Source of the DNA: an uncultured Bacillaceae bacterium
Lineage (GTDB): Bacteria > Bacillota > Bacilli > Bacillales > Cytobacillaceae
Length of the DNA stretch: 64,000 bases
Assembly (NCBI GenBank): GCA_937995745.1
Contig: CALKIU010000160.1
Location: forward strand, 1 to 64,000
Direction of reading: 5' to 3'
How positions within the stretch are numbered: the stretch's first letter is position 1; each line of letters begins with the position of its first letter. This document shows, piece by piece, positions 16,643 through 25,509 of the stretch. The translations under genes were made by a program, and so were the position numbers. The notes beneath the pieces are model-generated. The model had not been told where the DNA came from. It saw only the letters and a program-made list of their open reading frames with translations, and ran no database searches.

Positions 16643-18403
16643 ATGCGAAAAACAAAAATTGTATGCACCATCGGTCCGGCCAGCGAAAGCGTGGAAAAAT
16701 TGTGCCAATTGATGGAAGCGGGAATGAATGTGGCCCGGCTAAATTTTTCCCATGGCGACTATGAGGAGCACGGTCGGAGAATCAGGAATATCCGTGAAGC
16801 GGAAAAATTGACTAATAAAACCGTTGCCATTCTTTTAGATACAAAGGGTCCGGAAATTCGCACCCATAATATGGAGGATGGAGCGATTGAGTTAAAAACC
16901 GGCCGCGAAATCATCATATCGATGGAAGAAGTATTGGGCACTCCGGAAAAGATTTCCGTTACATATGAAGGTTTGGTGGATGATGTCCACGTCGGTTCAA
17001 AAATCTTGCTGGACGACGGACTGATTGCTCTTGAAGTAATCGAAATTGATCGCCATAAAAGAGAGATTCGCGCAAAAATTCTCAACGGCGGAATTTTAAA
17101 GAATAAAAAAGGGGTTAACGTTCCGGGGGTATCTGTCAATTTGCCGGGCTTGACGGAAAAGGATGCCGAGGATATCAAATTCGGCATTGAACAAGGCGTT
17201 GATTTTATTGCTGCCTCTTTTGTGAGACGGGCTTCCGATGTTTTGGAAATTCGCAACTTCCTGGAAAAAAACGGCGGGGAAGACATCCATATAATCCCCA
17301 AAATTGAAAACCGGGAAGGCGTAGAGAACATCGATGAAATTTTGGAAATTTCGGATGGCTTAATGGTGGCACGAGGCGATTTGGGAGTGGAAATACCTGC
17401 GGAAGAAGTGCCTCTTGTGCAAAAATATTTGATTAAAAAATGCAATCTTTTGGGAAAACCGGTCATTACGGCCACGCAAATGCTTGATTCGATGCAAAGA
17501 AACCCCCGTCCGACCAGAGCGGAAGCGAGCGACGTGGCCAACGCGATTTTTGACGGAACGGATGCCATTATGCTTTCCGGCGAGACGGCAGCAGGCATGT
17601 ATCCGGTTGAAGCGGTTCAAACGATGCATAATATCGCATCCCGCGCGGAGACCGCTTTGGATCATAAACGGGTGTTGACGAAACGGAGCCAGGATACGGA
17701 GCACAATATAACCGATGCCATCTGCCAGTCTGTCGCCCATACGGCTTTAAATCTCAATGTCAAGGCCATCATTACGCCTACGGAAAGCGGCCACACCGCT
17801 TCCATGGTTGCCAAGTACCGGCCGAAAGCTCCCATTATCGCCGTTACCACACATGAAAGGGTCTTGAGAAAATTGTGCCTTGTATGGGGCGTGTATCCCC
17901 GCTTGTCCAGGCCGTCGAATACGATTGACGAAATGCTGGACATCGCTGTGGAAGAAAGCCTGCGGAGCGGAATTATTAAAGAAGGGGATTTGGTTGTCAT
18001 TACAGCGGGCGTACCAGTGGGTGAATCCGGGACAACGAATTTGATGAAAGTCCATGTAGTCGGGGATATTCTTGTGAAGGCACAAGGGATCGGCCGCAAA
18101 TCGGCTTTCGGAAAAGTGGTTGTCGCCAAAACGGCACAGGAAGCCGAAAGTAAAGGAGTAAAAGGAAAAATTCTTGTTACGACGAGCACGGATGCGGACT
18201 TTGTTCCCGCTATCAGCGACTGCATCGCATTGATTACGGAAGAAGGCGGATTGACAAGCCACGCAGCCATAGTTGGTTTAAATATGGGAATTCCCGTCAT
18301 TGTCGGGGCAAAAGATGCCACCACTTTATTGCGGGACGGCCAGGAAATCACGGTGGACGCCAACAGAGGCGTGGTATACAGCGGCAGTGCCCGCGTGTTA
18401 TAA
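16643..18403 (+). CDS. pyk: Pyruvate kinase with extra C-terminal domain
   Basis: Transfers phosphate from phosphoenolpyruvate to ADP, ending glycolysis. It is 586 aa, longer than the roughly 475 of most bacterial enzymes because of the Bacillus-type C-terminal extension. Order: barrel (TKIVCTIGPASES, VARLNFSHG, MVARGDLGVE, ATQMLDSM, MLSGETAAGMYPVEAV), a C-domain, and from about residue 480 a PEP-utiliser-like domain with the GGLTSHAAIV sequence near 535-544. ATG at 16643 follows AGAGGAGG. A terminator follows. Confidence 0.96.
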   Translation: MRKTKIVCTIGPASESVEKLCQLMEAGMNVARLNFSHGDYEEHGRRIRNIREAEKLTNKTVAILLDTKGPEIRTHNMEDGAIELKTGREIIISMEEVLGTPEKISVTYEGLVDDVHVGSKILLDDGLIALEVIEIDRHKREIRAKILNGGILKNKKGVNVPGVSVNLPGLTEKDAEDIKFGIEQGVDFIAASFVRRASDVLEIRNFLEKNGGEDIHIIPKIENREGVENIDEILEISDGLMVARGDLGVEIPAEEVPLVQKYLIKKCNLLGKPVITATQMLDSMQRNPRPTRAEASDVANAIFDGTDAIMLSGETAAGMYPVEAVQTMHNIASRAETALDHKRVLTKRSQDTEHNITDAICQSVAHTALNLNVKAIITPTESGHTASMVAKYRPKAPIIAVTTHERVLRKLCLVWGVYPRLSRPSNTIDEMLDIAVEESLRSGIIKEGDLVVITAGVPVGESGTTNLMKVHVVGDILVKAQGIGRKSAFGKVVVAKTAQEAESKGVKGKILVTTSTDADFVPAISDCIALITEEGGLTSHAAIVGLNMGIPVIVGAKDATTLLRDGQEITVDANRGVVYSGSARVL

Positions 18404-18415
18404 ATAAAAACACGG

Positions 18416-18460
18416 AAGGTCTGACCCTTGATTCCTTGAACAGGGTTCAGGCCTTTTTTC
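18416..18460 (+). terminator. Terminator after pyk
   Basis: AAGGTCTGACCCT and AGGGTTCAGGCCTT form a long stem with one mismatch, followed by T6. Confidence 0.85.
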
Positions 18461-18639
18461 AACGGGTTTATTTTGTGGCGATAAGGCGTTAATATGGATA
18501 GTGGGAAAAGCTTGTTTTTTCGGTTTCTCATCCCCGGAACGGGAACACAGAGAAAGCCGGCGCCGGGTATGAAAAAATTCTTGATTCTTTTGTTTTGGTT
18601 TTTTGCGGTGCAAAGCCAAAGATGCGAACGGGAGGATGA

Positions 18640-19029
18640 ATGGTGCGGTTTATTTTGCTTCTCTTAATCGTTGTGCCGGCAATTGAAATAGGGATTTTTC
18701 TGCTGTTCGGAAAGGTCATCGGCGTTTTGCCGACGGTGCTGTTGATTATCTTTACAGGTTTTGCCGGAGCTTATTTGGCGAAAAAACAAGGATTGGAAAC
18801 GGTAAAAAAAGCGCGGCTCGATATGCAAAATGGACGTCTTCCGGGAGAAGCGATCCTGGATGGAATCTGTATTTTTGCCGGGGGAATTCTTTTATTGGCG
18901 CCGGGGTTTTTGACCGATGTGCTCGGATTGTTATTGCTAATTCCGTTTACAAGAAAATATTTGAAGAACCTGTTGAAAAAGGGACTGGCAAGATGGATGG
19001 AAAACAGTACCATCACCATTATCAGATAA
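18640..19029 (+). CDS. fxsA: FxsA family membrane protein
   Basis: A small integral membrane protein of 129 aa with the family pattern: an N-terminal segment (FILLLLIVVPAIEIGIFLLF), a second at about residues 28-46, the basic loop KKQGLETVKKARLDMQNGRLPGEAILDG, and a third segment AGGILLLAPGFLTDVLG. FxsA is known for relieving phage T7 exclusion in E. coli; its role in bacilli is unclear. ATG 18640 and GTG 18643 are both possible after GGGAGG, and the latter has better spacing. It lies between pyk and ytvI as in B. subtilis. Confidence 0.9.
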   Translation: MVRFILLLLIVVPAIEIGIFLLFGKVIGVLPTVLLIIFTGFAGAYLAKKQGLETVKKARLDMQNGRLPGEAILDGICIFAGGILLLAPGFLTDVLGLLLLIPFTRKYLKNLLKKGLARWMENSTITIIR

Positions 19030-19090
19030 GGTTGCTGTCCCGGTGTTTTCAGTGATACCGATGTTGGAATGCACGGGAATAAGAATGAAA

Positions 19091-19124
19091 AAACGTCAAC
19101 CGTAAAAGGGGTTGACGTTTTTAT
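19091..19124. terminator. Bidirectional terminator between fxsA and ytvI
   Basis: AAACGTCAACC (19091-19101) pairs perfectly with GGTTGACGTTT (19110-19120), with A- and T-runs on both sides, between convergent genes. Confidence 0.88.
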
Positions 19125-19157
19125 TCCAATGGCAAGCCGCGACGCTTCCGTTGTTTT

Positions 19158-20273
19158 TCAAGCTTCTTTTCCCTTTATATATTTCCATATGTCTTTGAAT
19201 ACATTGGCGCGGTGCAGGGTCGTCAACAGCACCAGGGTGACGGGCCCGGCGATTAAACCGATAAACCCGAGCAGTTTAAATCCGACAAAGAGTGAGACAA
19301 GGGTAGCGAGCGGGTCCATTCCGATATTTGACGACAAAACTTTCGGTTCTATAAGTTGTCGTTGAACCAAGACAATGATGTAGAGAACGGTCAAGCCGAT
19401 CGCCAATTTCGTTCCCCCGGTGATAAATTCATATATGATCCAAGGCACAAAAACAAGTCCCGTTCCTAAATAAGGAAGGAGGTCGAGTATGCCGGTTATC
19501 AGGGCAATCAAAATGGCATGTTTTACCCGCAAAATCAACAAGCCGACTAAAATGATAACCGTTGTCATGGAAACGAGCGTCAACTGCGCTTTCATAAATC
19601 CGAACAACGCCTTCTTTAAATCATTAAATACCGTCACGCTGCTTGATTTGGCTTTCGACGGCAGCCATTTCAAGAGGAAGTTTTTCAGACGATCCCAATC
19701 CTTGCTGATAAAGAAAGTGGCAAGGAGGGAAAAGATAAATACCGACGCAGCGCTGGGTATCCAAGAAAAAAAATCGGGTATCTTTTCAAAAAAGGATTTC
19801 AAAAACTGGCCTACTGAAGTTACGATCGCATTGCCCATATTTTCGATATTCGTCAAAATGGTGTCCTGCTGTCCGGCATCCAGGCTTTTGAACATATGGG
19901 CCAATTGGTTGTATAACGGGATGATCTGCGAAGCAATGAAATCTTCGAGATAATTAATTAACGTTTCCAACTGGCGTGGAACAACATCGGCCAGGTAGTT
20001 GGCACCGGAAATAATTTCAGCGACCAATAAAGTGATTAATCCGGCAAACAGGGCAAAAATAAGTATCAATCCAATTAATACCGCCAAGGCCCTGGGAAGT
20101 TTTATTTTTCTTTCGAGAAAGTTGACGAGCGGATTTATTAGAAAAGCAATAAAAAACCCGATGATGAACGGATACAGAAGCTTTGTGGCGTAAAAAGCAG
20201 CAACGATTCCCAGAATCGTGACACCGACCACTAAAAGGAGCCGCAACGCCCTTTTTAAATAAATGATGTTCAA
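19158..20273 (-). CDS. ytvI: Sporulation integral membrane protein YtvI (AI-2E transporter superfamily)
   Basis: A polytopic membrane protein of 371 aa, equal to B. subtilis YtvI, with about seven or eight hydrophobic segments: two at the N-terminus, one near 70-90, and a cluster from about 155 to 345. The motif PYLGTGLVFVPWIIYEF is typical of the AI-2E/YtvI/PerM family. The annotated role is sporulation, but the substrate is unknown. TTG at 20273 (minus strand) follows an excellent AAGGAGG. A hairpin with T-runs on both sides lies about 40 bases upstream. Confidence 0.92.
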   Translation of the reverse strand: MNIIYLKRALRLLLVVGVTILGIVAAFYATKLLYPFIIGFFIAFLINPLVNFLERKIKLPRALAVLIGLILIFALFAGLITLLVAEIISGANYLADVVPRQLETLINYLEDFIASQIIPLYNQLAHMFKSLDAGQQDTILTNIENMGNAIVTSVGQFLKSFFEKIPDFFSWIPSAASVFIFSLLATFFISKDWDRLKNFLLKWLPSKAKSSSVTVFNDLKKALFGFMKAQLTLVSMTTVIILVGLLILRVKHAILIALITGILDLLPYLGTGLVFVPWIIYEFITGGTKLAIGLTVLYIIVLVQRQLIEPKVLSSNIGMDPLATLVSLFVGFKLLGFIGLIAGPVTLVLLTTLHRANVFKDIWKYIKGKEA

Positions 20274-20307
20274 AGCCGAACCTCCTTCCTTTCAGGTCTT
20301 TTTGAAT

Positions 20308-20338
20308 AAAAACAAGCCCGGCCGCCCCGGCTGTTTTT
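20308..20338. terminator. Hairpin with T-runs upstream of ytvI
   Basis: AACA-GCC-GG pairs with CCGGC-TGTT (two small bulges). GTTTTTAA lies to the right and TTTTTATTC on the opposite strand. It may insulate ytvI from upstream minus-strand transcription. Confidence 0.4.
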
Positions 20339-20340
20339 AA

Positions 20341-21260
20341 TTAATTTTGTTCTTTTTAGTGTACATGATTTTTCTCCGTAGATCGAGAACTTGCCCGTTC
20401 ATAACCCATTCCGCGTATAGCCGTTTTGGCGTGCATTCTTGTTCACAACCTGAATTTACAAAACATCCTCTATTCTGTAAAGGAAAGATTCATTTTTTGT
20501 ATACTTTCTATGTTTTGTAAACAATGAATGTTTTGCCAATGGGAAGAGGAAAGGTTCAATCCCTTCTTTAGTCCTGTTAATTCAGTCGTTTTATATATCT
20601 TTTTTAAAATTTAATGCCAGAATCATAAAACGATTATATTGTTCCATTGCTTAATTAGACTGAAAGACCCTTGCTTAATTCACCCAAATTTCGGCATGAT
20701 GTTGGTTGACAAACCATATTTTAAACTTTTCATCTATTCATAACAATGAAATAAGACAAAATATTTCACCTTGAGTAAGATTAATTGTAAAATGAGAAAG
20801 AAAGAACGCATATTGATGGGGAGATCGCACCGGTAAATGCATTCGGTTCCTGCGCGCCTTTTTGCCGCAAGGTTTGCCCGACATGGAACTCTCTGAATCA
20901 GAATTGGCAAGCCGTTTGACAAAAAATCCTGTCAATTGCCGGTAAATGAACGTCTGTAAATCTGGATGTATGGGCAGCTTCTTGATGCGGCGAAGTAAGT
21001 TTTTTAAAAGCTGATAGGATTTTGCAAATTGGCAGATATCTGTTTTTTCCGCGTCTTTGCTTCCGGCAGACGGATATCGGGCATAGGGACTGAAGTTGCT
21101 TTTTTGCCAAGATTTCGAATGTGGATTTTGATAATTTGCCTTAATTTATTAATAATATTGTCACACTTTGAAAGATGAAACTGCTGAAAACATTGTCGTA
21201 TCAAGGAATAGACGCTTTTTCCGCCTTTAAGGATCAAATAATTTTTGACAAATTTGTGTT
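20341..21260. other. Gene-poor stretch between ytvI and the citZ promoter
   Basis: About 900 bp with no ORF that has a ribosome site, plausible codon use or recognisable motif. The few open frames of 60-80 codons on the minus strand overlap each other and look like chance. The stretch is AT-rich and contains scattered promoter-like pieces such as TTGACA near 20707. In the B. subtilis order I recall, ytwI would lie here; I see no intact or clearly decayed copy. Confidence 0.6.
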
Positions 21261-21267
21261 TTTTTCA

Positions 21268-21296
21268 TTCACAAAAATCAGATAATTGTTTATAAT
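21268..21296 (+). promoter_or_regulatory. Probable sigma-A promoter of citZ-icd-mdh
   Basis: TTCACA (21268-21273) and TATAAT (21291-21296) have 17-base spacing. Transcription would begin near 21303, giving a leader of about 280 nt. Confidence 0.6.
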
Positions 21297-21366
21297 AAAA
21301 GCTGTATTCAGAATTCAGAAAATAAAGTTTTTTTCCAAAAAAAGGAACAAATAAATACATAAATGA

Positions 21367-21381
21367 TTGAAAGCATTTTCT
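21367..21381 (+). promoter_or_regulatory. cre-like CcpA site in the citZ leader
   Basis: TTGAAAGCATTTTCT matches the cre consensus WTGNAANCGNWNNCW at 14 of 15 positions. It lies about 65 bases downstream of the inferred start, a position where CcpA would act as a roadblock. Confidence 0.5.
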
Positions 21382-21421
21382 TTGCATTGAAGGAAAAGGC
21401 GTGCTATTTCTATAATCAAAG

Positions 21422-21505
21422 TGCCAACTTTAAATCCGGGTTAGCGTTGGCAGAATTCCTGCCAACTTAAGCGGTCATATCGCGACCGCAATAGACACAT
21501 ATGTC
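21422..21505 (+). promoter_or_regulatory. Structured citZ leader with alternative-pairing repeats
   Basis: TGCCAACTT occurs at 21422-21430 and again at 21460-21468. Between them GTTGGCA (21446-21452) can pair with either copy. A second hairpin GCGGTC/GACCGC (21471-21489) and a small GACA/TGTC hairpin (21494-21505) followed by ATTTTTC come next. This looks like an attenuator or an operator cluster; no known class is recognised. Confidence 0.45.
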
Positions 21506-21582
21506 AGATTTTTCTGAAAAGAACATTTTTTCCACAAAAAAACTGGGGTATGGGGAAATTTTAAAAAAAGGAGAGATGTATC

Positions 21583-22701
21583 ATGACAGTTACACGTGGT
21601 CTAGAAGGGGTTGTAGCAGCAGAATCTTCTATCAGCTCAATCATCGATGATACGCTGACATATGTCGGCTATAACATCGATGATCTGGCAGAAAACGCCA
21701 CCTTTGAAGAAGTCGTTTATCTTCTTTGGCACAGAGAACTTCCGACAAAGGAACAGCTTGAAGAACTGAAAACTCAACTGGCCGACAACGCAGAAATTCC
21801 TCAAGCAATCATAGACCATTTCAAAATGTATCCAATCGATAAAGTTCATCCGATGGCTGCACTCCGCACAGCAATCTCAATGCTTGGCTTGTTTGATGAA
21901 GAAGCTGACGTCATGGATCCTGAAGCAAACTACCGCAAAGCGATTAGATTGCAAGCCAAAGTTCCGACGGTAGTTACTGCATTTGCCCGCATCAGAAAAG
22001 GGCTTGAGCCGGTAGCACCGAGAAAAGATTTGAGCTTTGCCGCCAACTTCTTGTATATGTTGAGCGGAAAAGAGCCCGACCAAGTGGCGGAAGAAGCGTT
22101 CAATAAAGCCCTTGTGCTTCATGCAGACCATGAGTTGAATGCTTCGACATTTACTTCCCGCGTTTGCGTGGCAACATTGTCTGACGTATATTCCGGTATT
22201 ACAGCGGCGATCGGCGCGTTGAAAGGACCCCTTCACGGCGGAGCCAACGAAGCGGTTATGAAAATGTTGACAGAAATCGGCTCTATCGAAAATGTCGAGC
22301 CGTACATTAACGACAAACTGGCCAGAAAAGAAAAAATTATGGGATTCGGCCACCGCGTATATCGCAAAGGAGATCCGCGCGCTAAACACTTGAAGAAAAT
22401 GTCTGAAAAATTGACAAAATTAACAGGCGAGCCGATTTGGTATGAAATGTCAACAAAAATCGAAGAAATTGTGACAAGCCGCAAAAACTTGCCGCCGAAC
22501 GTGGACTTTTATTCAGCATCCGTGTACCACAGTCTCGGCATCGATCATGATTTGTTCACACCGATTTTTGCCGTAAGCAGAATGTCCGGATGGCTGGCCC
22601 ATATTCTCGAGCAATATGCCAATAACCGCTTGATCCGTCCGCGTGCGGAGTATGTAGGACCCGGAATGAGAAAATACGTTCCGATTGAACAAAGAGGATA
22701 A
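21583..22701 (+). CDS. citZ: Citrate synthase
   Basis: Condenses oxaloacetate and acetyl-CoA to citrate, the first step of the TCA cycle. It is 372 aa, the short Gram-positive type. Active-site motifs are visible: HADHELNAS, GALKGPLHGGANEAV, GFGHRVYRKGDPRA and the catalytic Asp region NVDFYSASVYHSLG. ATG at 21583 follows AAAGGAGAG. It begins the citZ-icd-mdh order. Upstream are a cre-like site and a structured leader, so catabolite repression and possibly attenuation are likely. Confidence 0.97.
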   Translation: MTVTRGLEGVVAAESSISSIIDDTLTYVGYNIDDLAENATFEEVVYLLWHRELPTKEQLEELKTQLADNAEIPQAIIDHFKMYPIDKVHPMAALRTAISMLGLFDEEADVMDPEANYRKAIRLQAKVPTVVTAFARIRKGLEPVAPRKDLSFAANFLYMLSGKEPDQVAEEAFNKALVLHADHELNASTFTSRVCVATLSDVYSGITAAIGALKGPLHGGANEAVMKMLTEIGSIENVEPYINDKLARKEKIMGFGHRVYRKGDPRAKHLKKMSEKLTKLTGEPIWYEMSTKIEEIVTSRKNLPPNVDFYSASVYHSLGIDHDLFTPIFAVSRMSGWLAHILEQYANNRLIRPRAEYVGPGMRKYVPIEQRG

Positions 22702-22860
22702 AAATTTTCGCTTGGCGGAAAATATATGTTATAATAATATCGTGTTTGGAAAAGGATAACTGATGTCACGGTTTTTTCCAGCCGGCGCAAAAAATGATAT
22801 TTTCAGAGATTGACCCGGCCGGGAAAAATCGAATCGGATGACAACGTGAATATGCTTTGT

Positions 22861-22897
22861 ATCGAAGGTTAGCGAGAGGAATCTCCTAACCTTCGAT
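22861..22897 (+). other. 12-bp perfect hairpin in the citZ-icd gap
   Basis: ATCGAAGGTTAG (22861-22872) pairs perfectly with CTAACCTTCGAT (22886-22897), and the loop can add GAG/CTC pairs. No T-run follows, so it is not a standard terminator; it may be an RNA-processing or stability element, or a protein site. Confidence 0.5.
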
Positions 22898-22916
22898 TAT
22901 GGTCATATAAAATCAG

Positions 22917-22967
22917 CCGGTTTCCGCTTATACGGCGGAGCCGGAACCGGAAAAAGTTGTTTTTTTG
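22917..22967 (+). terminator. Possible terminator after citZ
   Basis: CCGGTT/AACCGG with inner TCCGC/GCGGA is followed by AAAAAGTTG and T7. It may cause partial termination before icd. Confidence 0.5.
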
Positions 22968-23043
22968 CAATAGAATTTTCGGATGGCAAAAATTTTATTG
23001 AAATTATATAGAGAGACAGTTTCAGTTATTGGAGGGAGACAGT

Positions 23044-24315
23044 ATGGGAGAAAAAATCACAGTTCAAAATGGAAAGCTGAATGTGCCGAATAATCCGGTC
23101 ATTCCTTTTATTGAGGGAGACGGAACCGGTCCGGATATTTGGGCTGCAGCTTCAAGAGTTCTTAATGCAGCAGTGGAAAAGGCTTACAAAGGCGAAAGAA
23201 AAATTGTTTGGAAAGAAGTTCTTGCCGGAGAGAAAGCGTACAAGCAAACCGGAGAATGGTTGCCGCAAGAGACAATAGACACTATCAAAGAATATTTGAT
23301 AGCGATTAAAGGACCGCTGACAACTCCTGTCGGTGGGGGAATCCGTTCTCTGAACGTGGCGCTTCGCCAAGAACTTGATCTTTATGTATGCTTGCGTCCC
23401 GTTCGTTATTTTGAAGGGGTGCCGTCACCCGTAAAACGCCCGCAAGACACGGATATGGTGATTTTCCGTGAAAATACGGAAGACATCTACGCCGGTATTG
23501 AATGGGCCATGGGTACGGAAGAAGTGAAAAAAGTGATTAAGTTCCTGCAAGAGGAAATGGGCGTTCATAAAATCCGCTTCCCGGAAACTTCCGGAATCGG
23601 AATTAAGCCGATTTCCAAAGAGGGCACAACACGCTTAGTGCGCGCCGCCATCGAATATGCGATCAGAGAAGGCCGCAAATCCGTAACCCTTGTACATAAA
23701 GGGAACATTATGAAATTCACGGAAGGCGCATTCAAAAACTGGGGCTATGAAGTAGCGGAAAAAGAATACGGCGACAAAGTATTTACTTGGGCCGAGTATG
23801 ACCGCATCAAAGAAGAAAAAGGCGTCGAAGCGGCTAATAAGGCGCAAGCGGAAGCTGAAGCCGCCGGCAAAATCATCATTAAAGATGCAATTGCCGACAT
23901 CTTCTTGCAGCAAATTTTGACGCGTCCGCGCGAGTTTGATGTTGTTGCCACCATGAACTTGAACGGCGACTACATCTCTGATGCTCTCGCGGCTCAAGTC
24001 GGCGGAATCGGCATTGCTCCGGGAGCCAATATCAACTACGAAACCGGTCATGCCATCTTTGAAGCGACACATGGAACTGCACCGAAATACGCCGGTTTGG
24101 ATAAAGTGAATCCGTCCTCTGTCATCTTGTCCGGAGTGTTGATGCTTGAGCACATGGGATGGAAAGAGGCCGCCGATTTAATTGTGAAAGCACTTGAAAA
24201 AACAATTGCTTCCAAAGTCGTCACCTATGACTTTGCCCGCTTGATGGAAGGCGCCAAAGAAGTAAAATGCTCCGAGTTCGGTGACGCGATCATTCGGAAT
24301 ATGGATTTAGTTTAA
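23044..24315 (+). CDS. icd: Isocitrate dehydrogenase (NADP)
   Basis: Oxidative decarboxylation of isocitrate to 2-oxoglutarate with NADP, 423 aa, identical in length to B. subtilis Icd. Seen: PFIEGDGTGPDIW near the N-terminus, the phosphorylatable/substrate loop GGGIRSLNVALRQELDLYVC, FRENTEDIYAGIEW and the nucleotide loop EATHGTAPKYAG. ATG at 23044 is chosen over TTG at 23029 because GGAGGG ends seven bases upstream. It lies between citZ and mdh, as in the B. subtilis operon. Confidence 0.97.
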   Translation: MGEKITVQNGKLNVPNNPVIPFIEGDGTGPDIWAAASRVLNAAVEKAYKGERKIVWKEVLAGEKAYKQTGEWLPQETIDTIKEYLIAIKGPLTTPVGGGIRSLNVALRQELDLYVCLRPVRYFEGVPSPVKRPQDTDMVIFRENTEDIYAGIEWAMGTEEVKKVIKFLQEEMGVHKIRFPETSGIGIKPISKEGTTRLVRAAIEYAIREGRKSVTLVHKGNIMKFTEGAFKNWGYEVAEKEYGDKVFTWAEYDRIKEEKGVEAANKAQAEAEAAGKIIIKDAIADIFLQQILTRPREFDVVATMNLNGDYISDALAAQVGGIGIAPGANINYETGHAIFEATHGTAPKYAGLDKVNPSSVILSGVLMLEHMGWKEAADLIVKALEKTIASKVVTYDFARLMEGAKEVKCSEFGDAIIRNMDLV

Positions 24316-24328
24316 TCAGTGAACAGGA

Positions 24329-24357
24329 GGCTGACGTTTTTCTGTCAGCCCCTTTTA
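24329..24357 (+). terminator. Weak terminator or attenuator between icd and mdh
   Basis: GGCTGAC (24329-24335) pairs with GTCAGCC (24344-24350), then CCTTTTATA. The short T-run suggests partial read-through into mdh. Confidence 0.45.
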
Positions 24358-24394
24358 TAAATCTGACATTTTTTACACTCAAGGAGGTAATTTT

Positions 24395-25333
24395 ATGTCT
24401 TTAAGACGTAAGAAGATTTCGGTCATCGGTGCAGGATTTACCGGTGCAACAACTGCGTTTATCCTTGCTCAAAAAGAGCTGGGCGATGTAGTGCTTGTTG
24501 ATATTCCGCAAATGGAAAACCCCACCAAAGGAAAAGCGCTTGACATGTTGGAATCCAGTCCTGTTCTCGGATTTGATGCGAACATCATCGGAACATCCAA
24601 TTATGAAGATATCAAAGATTCCGATATCGTCGTCGTCACAGCCGGCATTGCCCGCAAACCGGGAATGAGCCGCGATGATCTTGTACAAACGAACGAAAAG
24701 ATCATGAAAAGCGTGGCCAAGGAAATCGTGAAGTACGCGCCAGAATCTTATGTAATTGTACTGACGAATCCGGTGGATGCCATGACTTATACCATTTACA
24801 AGGAAACAGGATTTCCGAAAAACCGCGTAATCGGACAGTCAGGCGTCCTTGATACAGCGCGTTTCCGCACGTTTGTTGCCCAAGAATTGAACATTTCCGT
24901 AAAAGACGTTACCGGTTTTGTTTTGGGCGGACACGGAGACGACATGGTACCTCTCGTGAGATATTCTTATGCCGGCGGAATTCCGTTGGAGAAACTGATC
25001 TCTAAAGATCGTTTGGAGGCAATTGTTGAGCGCACACGCAAAGGTGGCGGTGAAATAGTAAACCTCCTTGGTAATGGAAGCGCCTATTATGCTCCGGCTG
25101 CCTCATTAGTGGAAATGTGTGAAGCAATTCTTAAAGACCAACGCCGCATCCTTCCGGCCATTGCTTATCTGGAAGGAGAATACGGTTTCGAAGGCATTTA
25201 TCTCGGTGTTCCGACGATTTTGGGCGGCAACGGAATTGAAAAAGTCATCGAACTGGAGCTGACTCCGGAAGAACAGGCCGCCTTGGAGAAATCAGCGGAG
25301 TCTGTCCGCAAAGTAATGTCAGTGTTAACATAA
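24395..25333 (+). CDS. mdh: Malate dehydrogenase
   Basis: NAD-dependent interconversion of malate and oxaloacetate, 312 aa, of the lactate-dehydrogenase-like type of bacilli. Seen: GAGFTGATTAFILAQ (dinucleotide loop), Arg-containing ARKPGMSRDDL, TNPVDAMTY, and the catalytic His in VLGGHGDDMVP. ATG at 24395 follows AAGGAGG. It ends the citZ-icd-mdh group with a strong terminator. Confidence 0.97.
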   Translation: MSLRRKKISVIGAGFTGATTAFILAQKELGDVVLVDIPQMENPTKGKALDMLESSPVLGFDANIIGTSNYEDIKDSDIVVVTAGIARKPGMSRDDLVQTNEKIMKSVAKEIVKYAPESYVIVLTNPVDAMTYTIYKETGFPKNRVIGQSGVLDTARFRTFVAQELNISVKDVTGFVLGGHGDDMVPLVRYSYAGGIPLEKLISKDRLEAIVERTRKGGGEIVNLLGNGSAYYAPAASLVEMCEAILKDQRRILPAIAYLEGEYGFEGIYLGVPTILGGNGIEKVIELELTPEEQAALEKSAESVRKVMSVLT

Positions 25334-25350
25334 TCCATATTCGCAATAAG

Positions 25351-25383
25351 CCGTTCCGGAAAAAATTCCGGGGCGGTTTTTTA
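25351..25383 (+). terminator. Terminator after mdh
   Basis: CCGttCCGGAA pairs with TTCCGGggCGG and is followed by T6. Confidence 0.85.
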
Positions 25384-25481
25384 TGTCTCCTTTTTTGAAA
25401 GACACTCCCTCTTTGGCCGCTGCATGCGGCAGACACCTGCGGAAAAGTTTTCCGTCTCCGTCATGACTTTAATTAAAAATC

Positions 25482-25509
25482 TTAACCATTTGTTAATATT
25501 TCCTTAATA
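25482..25509 (+). promoter_or_regulatory. Pho-box-like direct repeats upstream of phoP
   Basis: TTAACC (25482), TTAATA (25493) and TTAATA (25504) recur exactly every 11 bp, the arrangement used by PhoP (TTHAYA repeats with about 5-bp spacers). They lie about 215 bp before phoP; a TATAAT at 25664-25669 without a good -35 is nearer the gene. The remaining part of the mdh-phoP gap holds no gene. Confidence 0.5.

Noticed and set aside
20734..21237. Short minus-strand ORFs in the gap before citZ
   Set aside because: They overlap each other, lack ribosome sites and show no codon bias.
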